DNA from: Geothrix sp. 21YS21S-2 | GTDB taxonomy: Bacteria; Acidobacteriota; Holophagae; Holophagales; Holophagaceae | DNA length: 64,000 bases | Assembly: GCF_030846775.1 (NCBI RefSeq) | Contig: NZ_CP132910.1 | Coordinates: 1,088,001-1,152,000, forward strand | Direction: 5' to 3' | Shown: piece after piece, positions 1-8,118 of the stretch | How positions within the stretch are numbered: the stretch's first letter is position 1 | How the letters are laid out: every line of letters starts with the position of its first letter | The notes under the pieces: model-generated | Told to the model about the DNA's origin: nothing | The model's database searches: none | What the model saw: the letters and a program-made list of their open reading frames with translations, nothing else | Made by a program: the position numbers and the translations under genes

Positions 1-857
1 GGGACCGATTCCAGGGTGAGGAGGGTCTTTCCGCCCTGCTCGGCCAGGGTGAGGACGTTCAGGGTCCGCAGCGGCCAGGTGGCGCTCATGGGGTGGCGGG
101 TGATTCCGCCCTGCTCGTCGGAGAAGTGAAGCACCGTGACGATGCGGGACGGGGGGACGATCTCCCGGTACTGGATCCGGCCCCACATGCTGAAGCCTTC
201 GGGCGCCTTCATCCCGTAGTGGAAGCCGCCGCCGTCGCGGAAGTCCAGGTAGGCCACCTCCAGGGCGAAACCCCGGGGGCCCCACCAATGGGCGAGGCGC
301 TCCTCCTCGGACCAGGCCTTGAAGATCAGGTCCCGGGGGGCGTCGAACACGCGGGTGATGACGAAGGGGTCGGGCTCCATGCGCAGCGCCACGTGGGCCT
401 CCAGCCGCGCCAGGGTCTGGTTCCCCCCCTCGACGGCGTTGAACTCCCGCACCGCCAGGTCCCGCTCCTCCGCGGTGGGAAACACAGCGCGAAGGGTGAC
501 CCGCGTGCCCGCGCCCACCTCCTCGAACGCGGCCACGGCCTGGAACTGGCCGGGTTCGCCGGCCACGCCGGAGCCGTGGTCGTAGGCGATGCGCCGGGGC
601 GGGTCCAGCTCCCGGTAGCAGATGCGGTTGGGGTAGTCCCTGCCGTCGGGGCCGTGCATCGTGAAGATCCAGAGGCCCCCCGGGCGCACGTTCATCTCGC
701 GGATGGTGGTCGTGAAGCCGTTGGGCCCCCACCACAGGCCCGCCTGGGCGGGATCGGTCCAGGCCGCGTACACCAGGTCCCGGGGCGCTTCGATCAGGCG
801 GGAGACGGCCATCTCCCGGTCCAGGGTTTCCACGAGGGGACGGGGACGTTCGGCCAT
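1..857 (-). CDS. tandem SRPBCC (AHSA1/START-like) domain protein, C-terminus outside window
   Basis: One chain holds two consecutive SRPBCC domains, about residues 14-140 and 147-285. Each opens with the same pattern, an APRDL stretch followed by WWGP (APRDLVYAAW then WWGPNGF; APRDLIFKAW then WWGPRGF), so the protein is an internal duplication. The ATG at 857 follows AAGGAG by about six bases. There is no stop in the 285 visible codons; the end lies beyond the left edge. Members of this family form a helix-grip fold that binds hydrophobic ligands, and many are stress-related or act like polyketide cyclases. No substrate can be named here. Single-domain members are about 150 residues, so the doubled form is the notable feature. 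Confidence 0.88.
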   Translation of the reverse strand, partial: MAERPRPLVETLDREMAVSRLIEAPRDLVYAAWTDPAQAGLWWGPNGFTTTIREMNVRPGGLWIFTMHGPDGRDYPNRICYRELDPPRRIAYDHGSGVAGEPGQFQAVAAFEEVGAGTRVTLRAVFPTAEERDLAVREFNAVEGGNQTLARLEAHVALRMEPDPFVITRVFDAPRDLIFKAWSEEERLAHWWGPRGFALEVAYLDFRDGGGFHYGMKAPEGFSMWGRIQYREIVPPSRIVTVLHFSDEQGGITRHPMSATWPLRTLNVLTLAEQGGKTLLTLESV

Positions 858-959
858 GGGGGCTCCTTTCAATCCGCGACGTTGCGGTTGCGACTCAGGC
901 TCGATCGAGGGCCGGGGCAGACCGAGGTTAGACCACCCGGACGGGCAAGTCAACGGAGC

Positions 960-1661
960 TCAGGGCCTGTGCGCAACCAAGCGAACCCGGGTACGGGCGA
1001 CCGCCCCGTGGTGTTCGTACGCGAAGCCGGTGATGCCGATTCCCGGCGCGAATTCCAGGGTCCGCTGGTCCGGATTCGTGCTGAAGGAGGCCGTGAAAGC
1101 GGGGAAGGCAACTCCCCGGGCCACCCCGGGAGCCGAGAACGGCCTGGGTTCGCTGCCCTCCACCACCCAGGCGTACATGTTGTCGTCCCTGCCCGGGGCC
1201 TTGGCCCAGGTCTTGCCGGCCCGCAGGGGCAGATCCAGGAAGGGTTCCGCGCCCGGCGGCGGGTAGGCGCGGTCGGCCAGGAGCTGGCGGGCCTTGACCG
1301 TGGCGCCCTTCAGGCTGCGGGAGGACTCCTGGTAGAGCCGCCCCTTCCTGCAGATGATGACGGAGATGGAATTGCCCTTCCCGGGTTCGTACCAGGCCAG
1401 GTCCATGGGAAAGCCCCGCACCACCGCGGCGAAACCCCCTTCGCCGGGGATGAACTGCAGCACCTCCATCACGTTGCGCACCCGGCCGGCGCGCACCTTG
1501 TGGGTGTTCGGGATCGTCCACTCGGCCTCCCCCGCGTAGGTCCAGGAGGCGCCCTTGTTCAGGGGGAACTGCTGGAGCACGGCGGCCGTGTCCAGGGTGG
1601 GGCCGTCAGCCGCCTGGGGCGGCCGGGACAGGAGCATGGCAAGGAGCATGGGGAAAAGCAT
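960..1661 (-). CDS. exported protein of unknown function
   Basis: A 233-residue protein with a short hydrophobic N-terminus (MLFPMLLAMLLSRPPQAADG) that looks like a Sec signal peptide, so it is probably periplasmic. After it come a tryptophan-containing strand (KGASWTY) and a C-terminal G-I-T-x-F-x-Y-x-H-H-G pattern. I recall such an ending in uncharacterised exported beta-rich proteins, but I cannot name a family. There are three ATGs in the first nine codons and no strong ribosome site, so the start is uncertain by up to eight residues. It reads in the same direction as the SRPBCC gene, about 100 bases upstream of it. Confidence 0.7.
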   Translation of the reverse strand: MLFPMLLAMLLSRPPQAADGPTLDTAAVLQQFPLNKGASWTYAGEAEWTIPNTHKVRAGRVRNVMEVLQFIPGEGGFAAVVRGFPMDLAWYEPGKGNSISVIICRKGRLYQESSRSLKGATVKARQLLADRAYPPPGAEPFLDLPLRAGKTWAKAPGRDDNMYAWVVEGSEPRPFSAPGVARGVAFPAFTASFSTNPDQRTLEFAPGIGITGFAYEHHGAVARTRVRLVAHRP

Positions 1662-1712
1662 GGAATCTCGTATCGCCTTCCATAGTGCCAGAAAACCCGC
1701 TGGGCCGCCGGT

Positions 1713-2114
1713 TCAAGGCAGGAATCGTGCCTGGATGGAAGGAGGGACCCGGGGACAGGCGGATTCCGGCCGGCTGAAGAGCCTGTTGCGCGCCCGGGCC
1801 ACGACATCGTAGGCCCCGTCCCGAAGCCCCCTGGGCACACGTCCGCCCAGCCGGGCCAGGAGGGTCCAGCCTCCACCCAGGCCGAGCAGCAGGTGCAGCA
1901 CGGCCTCGGACCGCAGCAGCACCCGGTCCCCATGGACCACCACCACGCTCGCGGGCGGGTCCGCCTCCGGAAAGCGCTCCCGGAAGGTGGCGCCCCCCAG
2001 GGGCGCGAAGCGGCAGGTGCCGCTCCGCCGCGCCAGGAAGCGCACCAGACCGTGGCACAGTCCGCAGCCGCCGTCGTAGAACAGGAGGTCCGGGGCTTCC
2101 CGCGGCGTGGCCAT
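1713..2114 (-). CDS. DCC-family thiol-disulfide oxidoreductase (DUF393)
   Basis: A 133-residue protein with the family hallmark near the N-terminus: LLFYDGGCGLCHG, giving a CxxC pair at residues 17 and 20 directly after the YDG strand. The family (YuxK/DCC) is thioredoxin-like and predicted to carry out dithiol-disulfide exchange; its physiological substrates are mostly unknown. A mid-protein segment ending in SEAVLHLLLGLGG is also typical. Length matches the family (110-150 residues). It reads leftward, with the exported unknown protein downstream after 51 bases, so the two may share a transcript. Confidence 0.88.
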   Translation of the reverse strand: MATPREAPDLLFYDGGCGLCHGLVRFLARRSGTCRFAPLGGATFRERFPEADPPASVVVVHGDRVLLRSEAVLHLLLGLGGGWTLLARLGGRVPRGLRDGAYDVVARARNRLFSRPESACPRVPPSIQARFLP

Positions 2115-2235
2115 GGGAGCAGTGTAACCCGGTGTGACCGCCTCCGCATTTTCCCCGCGGGTGGTAGCCAGGGGCCGTTCCTTCCTTCAAGATCAAGGGG
2201 AGGCCGCCCCCCGGCCGGACAGCCCAGGAGGCCCC

Positions 2236-2577
2236 TTGAGACCCGAAACCGAAGCCACCCTCGTCACGGAAGCCGTCGCCGAGCTCATCGCCCTGGGCGC
2301 CGCCATGGCCGCCAACAACGAGGAAGCGTTTCAGCGCCACAACTTCCGCCTCCACAAGCTGGGCATTCCCAGGGAGGACCGCATCCAGGCCGTGAACATC
2401 GCCCTCCAGGTGAAGATGGCCCCCCACCGCAACCTGGTGGAGATGGCCGAGGGCTACCTCACCGGCGGCGCCGAGCCCGAAGGCGGCTGCTGCGGCGGCG
2501 AATGCGGATGCGCAGGCGAGGAGGAGGCCGCGGGCTCCTGCTGCGGCGGGGACGAAGGCTGCGGCTGCGGGCACTGA
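2236..2577 (+). CDS. AhpD/carboxymuconolactone-decarboxylase-like protein lacking CxxC, with Cys-rich tail
   Basis: The helical core (AVAELIALGAAMAANNEEAF) matches the AhpD-like/CMD family, where the usual reading is about A-A-N-C-E-P-C. Here both cysteines are replaced (N-N-E-E-A), so the peroxidase-reductant function is not expected. The last 30 residues instead hold eight cysteines in CC, CxC, CC and CxC groups separated by Gly/Glu, ending in Gly-His, which suggests metal binding. I chose the TTG at 2236 because AGGAGG lies four bases upstream; an in-frame ATG at 2134 has no ribosome site. The product is 113 residues. The domain call is firm; the metal role is inference. Confidence 0.8.
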   Translation: MRPETEATLVTEAVAELIALGAAMAANNEEAFQRHNFRLHKLGIPREDRIQAVNIALQVKMAPHRNLVEMAEGYLTGGAEPEGGCCGGECGCAGEEEAAGSCCGGDEGCGCGH

Positions 2578-2629
2578 TTTCCGCCGCTTTTCCATTCGCC
2601 GGAACGAGCGGCGCGGACAAACTGCCATC

Positions 2630-3757
2630 ATGGATTTCGCAGGCTGGCCCCTCCTCGCCCTTCTCGCAGGCCCCTGGGGCCTCGGACTCCTGACGGCCCT
2701 GGCGCGCATGCGGGACCTGCCCGCTCTTGAAGGGGTCCCGGCGCGCGGCGCGGCGCCGCGGGTCGCCCTGTGCATTCCGGCCCGGAACGAAGGGAAGGAC
2801 CTGGGCAAGGCCCTGGATTCCTGGCTGGCCCAGGACCTCCCGGGGCTCCGGATCCTCGTGGTGGACGACGGCTCCACGGACGGCACGCCCGGGATCCTCG
2901 CGGACCGTGGCGCGCGCCACGCGGGCCGGCTGCGGGCGCTGCGCAACGACCACCTGCCCGCGGGGTGGCTGGGGAAGAACCACGCCCTGCACCTCGCCTC
3001 CCAGCAGCCCGAGGCCCTGGAGGCCGAGTGGCTGCTGTTCGCCGATGCCGACGTGCAGGCCCCCCCGGACCTCCTGCGCCGGGCCTTCGCGTTCCTGGAT
3101 GAGCACCCCGCCGACCTCTTGGCCCTGGTGCCCGCGGTGGACACGGAGAGCTTCGCCGAGCGCGTGTTCCTGCCCTGGGCCTTCCTGGGCTTCCTGGTGG
3201 CGATCCCCTTCCGGAGGGTCCCGGTGCCGGGCGCCTGGGCCCACTGCGGGATCGGCGCGTTCACCCTGGTGCGCCGGGTCGCCTACGACGCCGTGGACGG
3301 CCACGCGGGAGCGCCCATGGAGGCCATCGACGACATGATGCTGGCCAGGCGCGTCAAGCTCGCGGGCTTCACGAACCGGGTGGCCCTCGGCGGCCCGGGG
3401 CTCCACCTGCGCATGTACCACGGGCTGGGCGACCTGGTGCGGGCCATGCGGAAGAACGCCCTGGCCTTCCCGGTCCTGGTGCCCCTGGTGCCCCTGGGCC
3501 TGGCCGGGGTCCTGGGCGCCTCCCTCGCGCCCGTCCTCCTCGCCCTGGCCGGGCATCCCGGAGCGGGGGCCGCACTCTGGGCGGGCGTGCCCGCGGCCAT
3601 GGCCGTGGTGCACAGGCGCCTCACCGGACGCGGACCGGACTGGGCCTGGGCCTTCTGGCCCGTGAACGGCTTCCTCATGGCCTGCGGCATCCTGTGGGCC
3701 CTGGGCGACCGCGTCAGGGGGGTCAACCACTGGCGGGGGCGGGAGGTCCGCCTTTGA
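2630..3757 (+). CDS. GT2-family glycosyltransferase, HpnB-like
   Basis: A 375-residue membrane-anchored family 2 glycosyltransferase. A hydrophobic N-terminal helix is followed by the nucleotide-sugar fold: IPARNEGKDL, VVDDGSTDGT, the metal-binding FADADV, and an acidic acceptor-site segment DDMMLARRVKLAG. Two or three hydrophobic helices lie near the C-terminus (about residues 280-360). The arrangement, including NHALHLAS before the DAD motif, resembles hopene-associated HpnB and carotenoid glycosyltransferases. No hopanoid or carotenoid gene is adjacent, so the acceptor is unknown. It starts 52 bases after the Cys-rich protein and ends directly against the stop of the convergent next gene. 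Confidence 0.87.
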   Translation: MDFAGWPLLALLAGPWGLGLLTALARMRDLPALEGVPARGAAPRVALCIPARNEGKDLGKALDSWLAQDLPGLRILVVDDGSTDGTPGILADRGARHAGRLRALRNDHLPAGWLGKNHALHLASQQPEALEAEWLLFADADVQAPPDLLRRAFAFLDEHPADLLALVPAVDTESFAERVFLPWAFLGFLVAIPFRRVPVPGAWAHCGIGAFTLVRRVAYDAVDGHAGAPMEAIDDMMLARRVKLAGFTNRVALGGPGLHLRMYHGLGDLVRAMRKNALAFPVLVPLVPLGLAGVLGASLAPVLLALAGHPGAGAALWAGVPAAMAVVHRRLTGRGPDWAWAFWPVNGFLMACGILWALGDRVRGVNHWRGREVRL

Positions 3758-4159
3758 TCAGGGCCTGGAGGGGCGCCCCTGCGCGTCCAGGAGCGTCACC
3801 GCGACCTCGCCTCGGGCGAGGGTCCGGGCCAGGAACTGCGAGCCCTGGCCCACGCCCACGAGGGTGAGGGCGTCGCCCCGCGCCAGGACCAGGCCAGCCC
3901 GCTTCAGCGCGCATTCGGGACCGGCCAGGACCTCCCAGGTGGTGGTGCCCGACTGGAACGTGAGGGTCACGAACGCGCTGGGTCCGCGCGTCTCCAGCTG
4001 CACCGCGGTGACGGTGCCCTGGAGCGTGACTTCCCGGGCGGCATCGTACGGCATCGCGGGCGGACGCCCTTCGCCGGAAGGGGGCGGCCCCCCGGGCTCC
4101 TGGGCGAAGAGCGCCAGGCCCAGCAGCAGGCCGGCGAGAAGGATGAGGGTTTGTTTCAC
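3758..4159 (-). CDS. small exported protein, unknown function
   Basis: A 133-residue protein with a clear signal peptide (KQTLILLAGLLLGLALFAQE) and a proline/glycine-rich stretch before a compact beta-rich domain (VTLQGTVTAVQLETRG, then VTLTFQSGTTTWEVLAGP). The pattern of short strands resembles small OB-like exported domains, but I cannot assign a family. The start is GTG at 4159: GCAGGAGG lies upstream with normal spacing and the signal peptide begins right there. The stop codon abuts that of the convergent glycosyltransferase, leaving no intergenic base. Confidence 0.78.
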   Translation of the reverse strand: MKQTLILLAGLLLGLALFAQEPGGPPPSGEGRPPAMPYDAAREVTLQGTVTAVQLETRGPSAFVTLTFQSGTTTWEVLAGPECALKRAGLVLARGDALTLVGVGQGSQFLARTLARGEVAVTLLDAQGRPSRP

Positions 4160-4303
4160 GGAGTGCCTCCTGCGGCAGAAGATGGCCCGGGCGGCTCCGA
4201 GGTTGCGCCTCTCCGCCCAACGGGCCCCGGTCCCGGCCGGATGGCCGCGGGCAGCCGCCCGGCGCCCTGGTAAGCTTGCGCGAGACCCCGGCCTGGAGAC
4301 CCC

Positions 4304-5080
4304 ATGAACAGCCGATCCCCTGCCCCCGCCCGCCGCCTGGAGCGCGCCCAGGCCCTGCAGAACGACCGCTTCACCCGGGCCGCCGGGGGCGCCAGCCGTC
4401 CCCTGGGAGGCGGTTTCGCCCACTGGCGGGGCGAGGGGCATCCCCTCAATCAGGCCCTGGGGCTGGTGGATCCGGTTTCGGAAGCGGACCTGGTGGCCGC
4501 GGAGGCGTTCCTCGGACAGGGCGGCCACCCGGTCGTCCTCGAGCTGAGTCCCGCCGCGGACCCCGCCCTCTGGATCCTCCTGGCGTCCCGGGGCTACCGG
4601 GTGGCCCAGTTCCAGCAGCTCTGGGTGCGGTCCCTCGCGGACGCCCCGGTCTCCCCGGAGGGCATCCGGGTCGCGGAGCCCGGGGAGGCGGACCTCTACA
4701 GCCGCCTGGTCGGTGCGGGATTTTCCGACACCGACGACTGGCGGGACCTGGAGCCTCCCTTCCGGACGACGCTCGACGTGGAGGACGCCTGGGGCTTCCT
4801 GGCCTTCGTGGAGGGGGAGCCCGCCGGAGGCGGGATGCTCGGCCTCGCCGGGGGCGTGGCCATGCTCAGCGGGGATGCCGTCCTCCCGCGGTTCCGGGGG
4901 CGCGGGATCCAGAAGGCGCTGATCGCCGCGCGCCTGGACCGGGCCCGCAAGGCCGGCTGCGACCTGGCCTGCGCGTCCACCCTTCCCGGCACGCCGAGCC
5001 AGGGCTCCTACGAGGCCTGCGGCTTTCGCGCGGGCTACCCGAAGCTGGAGATGGCACGGAGCCCGTCCCCGTGCGAGTAG
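4304..5080 (+). CDS. GNAT-family N-acetyltransferase
   Basis: A 258-residue protein. The C-terminal half carries the acetyl-CoA-binding motif A of GNAT enzymes (GDAVLPRFRGRGIQKALIAARL, with R/Q-x-x-G-x-G/A as RFRGRGI) and the following strand and helix ending in YEACGFRAGYPKLEM, where the bulged CGF is typical. The N-terminal 100 residues look like a degenerate second GNAT-like lobe (HPLNQALGLVDPVSEADL), as in other two-lobed members of about 260 residues. Substrate unknown. It ends one base before the stop of the convergent receiver gene. Confidence 0.85.
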   Translation: MNSRSPAPARRLERAQALQNDRFTRAAGGASRPLGGGFAHWRGEGHPLNQALGLVDPVSEADLVAAEAFLGQGGHPVVLELSPAADPALWILLASRGYRVAQFQQLWVRSLADAPVSPEGIRVAEPGEADLYSRLVGAGFSDTDDWRDLEPPFRTTLDVEDAWGFLAFVEGEPAGGGMLGLAGGVAMLSGDAVLPRFRGRGIQKALIAARLDRARKAGCDLACASTLPGTPSQGSYEACGFRAGYPKLEMARSPSPCE

Positions 5081-5081
5081 G

Positions 5082-5432
5082 CTAGGTTTCCGCCAGGACC
5101 GTCCGGATCTGCCCGAGGGTGAACGGCTTGGGGATGACCCGGGTGTGGGGGTCGCCCCGCAGGGCCTCCTCCACGGCGGCATCCACGTTGCCGGTGGCCA
5201 GGAGCACCGGGAGGTTGGGCTTGAGCACGCGCAGGCGCTTCAGCGTCTCCACTCCGCCCATGTCGGGCATGGTCACGTCCATGATCACCAGATCGGGTTC
5301 GGGCGAGGCTTCCAGCAGGGCCAGGGCCTTGGCGCCGCGGTCCACCGACTCCACGTGGTGGCCGAGGATCCCCAGCAGGCTGGGCACCGAGGCAAGGATG
5401 AGGTCATCGTCGTCCACGAGAAGAATGTTCAC
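5082..5432 (-). CDS. single-domain response regulator (receiver only)
   Basis: A 116-residue CheY-like receiver with no output domain. The acidic pocket is LLVDDDD at residues 4-10, the phospho-acceptor Asp lies in DLVIMDVTMPDMGG, the switch Thr in LLATG and the conserved Lys in IPKPF. Its GGVETLKRLR...LPVLLATG...PKPF segment closely resembles the receiver fused to the hybrid kinase at 23.2-25.8 kb, so the two are probably paralogues and this one may serve a distant kinase. No kinase is adjacent. Confidence 0.93.
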   Translation of the reverse strand: MNILLVDDDDLILASVPSLLGILGHHVESVDRGAKALALLEASPEPDLVIMDVTMPDMGGVETLKRLRVLKPNLPVLLATGNVDAAVEEALRGDPHTRVIPKPFTLGQIRTVLAET

Positions 5433-5563
5433 GCAACACCTCTGGCAGCGGGAAAGGGATCAGCCCCAGGATACCCCCGTTACGGCGCCCGGAAACCGCC
5501 TTTGCGGGGCATGCGGTATCCTGGAGCCTGGCGAAGCGGCCGAAACCCCCAGGAGTCCCGAAA

Positions 5564-6289
5564 ATGCGAATCATTCCCACCCTGCTCACGTCCGGCGCCC
5601 TCGTGCTGGCCGGCCTCGGCTGCTCGAAATCGAAGCCCGGGGCGCCCACCGCCTCCGTTCCCGCGGCCAAGGGCGTCCTCCAGGGCACCGTGCTCGAGAC
5701 CGTCCCCGCCCCGCCATACACCTACCTCCGCCTGAAGGCCGCCCAGGGCGAGGTGTGGGCCGCCGTGCCCGCCGCCGACGTCAAGGTGGGCGCGCCGGTC
5801 ACCGTGAACATCTCCATCACCATGGACAAGTTCGAGTCCCCCTCCCTCCACCGCACCTTCGAGCGGGTCTTCATGGGCACCCTGGCCGGCGCCGAAAGCG
5901 CCGCCCCCGTGGGCATGGGCATGGGGATGCCGCCCAAGGCCCCCGCCGCCCCCGCCGGCCCCGACGAGAAGGTGGCCAAGGCCGCCGGCGCCGACGCCCG
6001 CACCGTCGCCGAAGTGTGGGCCCAGAAGGCCGGGCTCAAGGAGAAGACCGTGACCGTCAAGGGGAAGGTCGTGAAGTACAACGAGGCCATCATGGGCCGC
6101 AACTGGCTCCACCTGCGGGACGGCAGCGGCTCCGACGCCGCCAAGGACAACGACATCGCCGTGACCACCCAGGACGGGTCCCGGGTGGGCGAGGTCGTGA
6201 CCGTCAAGGGCGTCGTGCGCATCGGCAAGGACTTCGGCTCGGGCTACACCTACCCCGTGATCATCGAGGACGCGAAGATCGTCCGCTAG
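5564..6289 (+). CDS. putative lipoprotein with OB-fold-like C-terminal domain
   Basis: A 241-residue exported protein. The N-terminus (MRIIPTLLTSGALVLAGLGC) ends in a Cys followed by SKSKPG, consistent with a lipoprotein signal, although the -3 position is weak. The C-terminal half contains TVTVKGKVVKYNEAIMGRNW, LHLRDGSG, DNDIAVTT, VGEVVTVKGVV and YPVIIEDAKI, the strand order of small exported OB-fold (tRNA-anti-like) domains. An alanine/proline linker with GMGMGMP separates it from a beta-rich N-terminal half that may be a second, degenerate OB unit. Its stop overlaps that of the convergent permease gene by three bases. Confidence 0.8.
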   Translation: MRIIPTLLTSGALVLAGLGCSKSKPGAPTASVPAAKGVLQGTVLETVPAPPYTYLRLKAAQGEVWAAVPAADVKVGAPVTVNISITMDKFESPSLHRTFERVFMGTLAGAESAAPVGMGMGMPPKAPAAPAGPDEKVAKAAGADARTVAEVWAQKAGLKEKTVTVKGKVVKYNEAIMGRNWLHLRDGSGSDAAKDNDIAVTTQDGSRVGEVVTVKGVVRIGKDFGSGYTYPVIIEDAKIVR

Positions 6290-8118
6290 TTGCTCCACCC
6301 CCACCGGGCCCCGGGGATCAAGGTACGGGAGGATCCCCCGGGCCCGGCGAGGTGGAGCCCGCCGCCGGCGCCCACGCGCAGGCGGCTGGCCAGCGGGCTT
6401 TCCGCATTCCGGGTGAACAGGCCCAGCGCCAGGGAGCCGTCCCCGGAGACCGTTTCCAGGGCGCCCTTGTCCAGGTCGGCGGCGACCACGCGGCCCTTGC
6501 GGCCAGCCATGCCCCCGGGGGAGGCGCCGGGTTCCGCGAGCGCCACGAGCACCCGGCCCGTCCCGGGTTCCGGCAGCAGCGCTGCGGTCATCCCCTTCGA
6601 ACCGTCCAGGGGCCGGTTCCAGCGTTCCCGGCCGGAACCGTCCAGCACCCGCAGCGCCAGCCCATCCGGACCTTCCTCCAGGACGGCGACGGAGCCGTCC
6701 CCGCAAAAGCGCGGCCGGATCTGCCGGCCCTTCCCGCTCGGGATCCGCCAGAGCTCCTCTCCCGTGCGGCCGTCACAGACGAGGATGCCGTCGGCGGCCG
6801 AGACCATGACCCGGCTGGCCGTCGCGTCGGGGATGGGCTGGCCGGTCCCGTGCATCCGGCCGGTTTCCGTCCAGACGCCGGTGGTCAGGTCCAGCTCCCG
6901 GATGGGCGCGGAGCCGTCCTTGGCGCGGCCGAATTCCCTGAGCAGCGTCCCGGAAAGGAAGGCGAAGCGGGATCCCAGGAACTCGCGCTTCCCCCTGGAC
7001 TGGTGGAGCACCTTGCGGGCCTGGACATCGGCCACCGTGAGGCAATCCGGGGTGATGATCACCGCCAGGCGCCCCTCGGACGAAAGGGCACGGACATGGC
7101 TCCATCCCTGGGGCCCCGGAATGGAGAGGTCCCAGGGGGGCTGGACCCTGGGTGGAGTCCGGCCCAGGTCGATGTCCACCACCTGGGACCTGCTCAGGTC
7201 GCAGGCCACGTAGCGGCGGCCGTCGGGTGAGAAGAGGCCTCCCGGCTCCCCGCCGACGGTGGCGGCGGTGGCGGTGTCGAGGAGGAACGCCTGCCTGTGG
7301 AAACGGCCCTCGCCCAGGACCGTGATCCAGCCGCCGGTGGGGGCGATGTCCACGACGCAGAACGTGGAAAGGGTGGTGGGACCCCCGGATCGGACCCAGG
7401 CGCAAAAGCCCGCCCCGGCAAGAGCGATCGCCCCGAGGCCCAGGGCCAGGGACACCGAGAGGACCTTGTGGCCGCGGCGCAGGTCGGCGCCTCCCCGGGA
7501 CAGCTGCAGGTGGACCGACACGGCCAGGACCGGCAGCACCAGCAGTGTGGCCGCGCCCAGGAACCAGGGCAGCGCCCGGAAGGCGCCGCCCTCGGCGATG
7601 CGCCCGGTCATCCAGGTCATGGACGCGCCGAAGGACCCCAGCACGGCGACGTCCAGCAGGAGCCATGCGCTCCGGGACCTGAACACCGTGCCCAGCACGT
7701 GGGCGGCGAGCAGGATGTAGACCGAGCCCACGGAGGAAAAGGCCGCAACCGCGCCCAGGCCTGCGGCGTTGCGGGGGACCAGCGCGGCCTGGGGCAGCGC
7801 CACCAGGAGCCCGCCGCCCACCACCAGGAGCCACGCGCCCAGGAACCGTCCCAGGAGCAACGTGCCGGCCGATACGGGGCGGGCGAAGTAGAAGCCCATC
7901 CTCCCGCCCTGCAGGTCTCCGGGAATCATGGAGGCGCCCAGCACCGCCGACATGGCTGCGACGAACCCCAGGTTGAGCCCCACCCCCAGGATCCCCCGGA
8001 TGTCGCCCATGGGCTTGAGCCAGGGCACCACGATCCCCGCCAGGGCCACGTAGCCCGCCGCGGCCCACACCAGCTTCTGTTCGGCCAGTTCCCTTTTCGC
8101 GATGACGAGCGCCTTCAT
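6286..8118 (-). CDS. ABC-2-type permease fused to a C-terminal beta-propeller-like domain
   Basis: A 610-residue protein. Residues 1-245 form about six membrane helices with the ABC-2 permease look (MKALVIAKRELAEQ at the start, GRFLGAWLLVVGG, long LLVLPVLAVSV helix); a further helix lies at about 225-250. From about residue 260 on it is soluble and made of repeated short units such as SPDGRRYVAC, GEGRFHRQAFLLD, WRIPSGKGRQ and RVLVALAEPG that look like PQQ/WD40-type blades. Its ATG overlaps the ATPase stop (ATGA), showing coupled translation. The permease role is well supported by that partner; what the propeller senses or binds is unknown. Confidence 0.82.
   Translation of the reverse strand: MKALVIAKRELAEQKLVWAAAGYVALAGIVVPWLKPMGDIRGILGVGLNLGFVAAMSAVLGASMIPGDLQGGRMGFYFARPVSAGTLLLGRFLGAWLLVVGGGLLVALPQAALVPRNAAGLGAVAAFSSVGSVYILLAAHVLGTVFRSRSAWLLLDVAVLGSFGASMTWMTGRIAEGGAFRALPWFLGAATLLVLPVLAVSVHLQLSRGGADLRRGHKVLSVSLALGLGAIALAGAGFCAWVRSGGPTTLSTFCVVDIAPTGGWITVLGEGRFHRQAFLLDTATAATVGGEPGGLFSPDGRRYVACDLSRSQVVDIDLGRTPPRVQPPWDLSIPGPQGWSHVRALSSEGRLAVIITPDCLTVADVQARKVLHQSRGKREFLGSRFAFLSGTLLREFGRAKDGSAPIRELDLTTGVWTETGRMHGTGQPIPDATASRVMVSAADGILVCDGRTGEELWRIPSGKGRQIRPRFCGDGSVAVLEEGPDGLALRVLDGSGRERWNRPLDGSKGMTAALLPEPGTGRVLVALAEPGASPGGMAGRKGRVVAADLDKGALETVSGDGSLALGLFTRNAESPLASRLRVGAGGGLHLAGPGGSSRTLIPGARWGWSN

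Noticed and set aside
93-1685. 530-codon open frame on the plus strand
   Set aside because: It is antisense to the SRPBCC gene and the exported protein, has no recognisable domain and the Gly/Arg/His-rich composition typical of antisense frames in GC-rich DNA.
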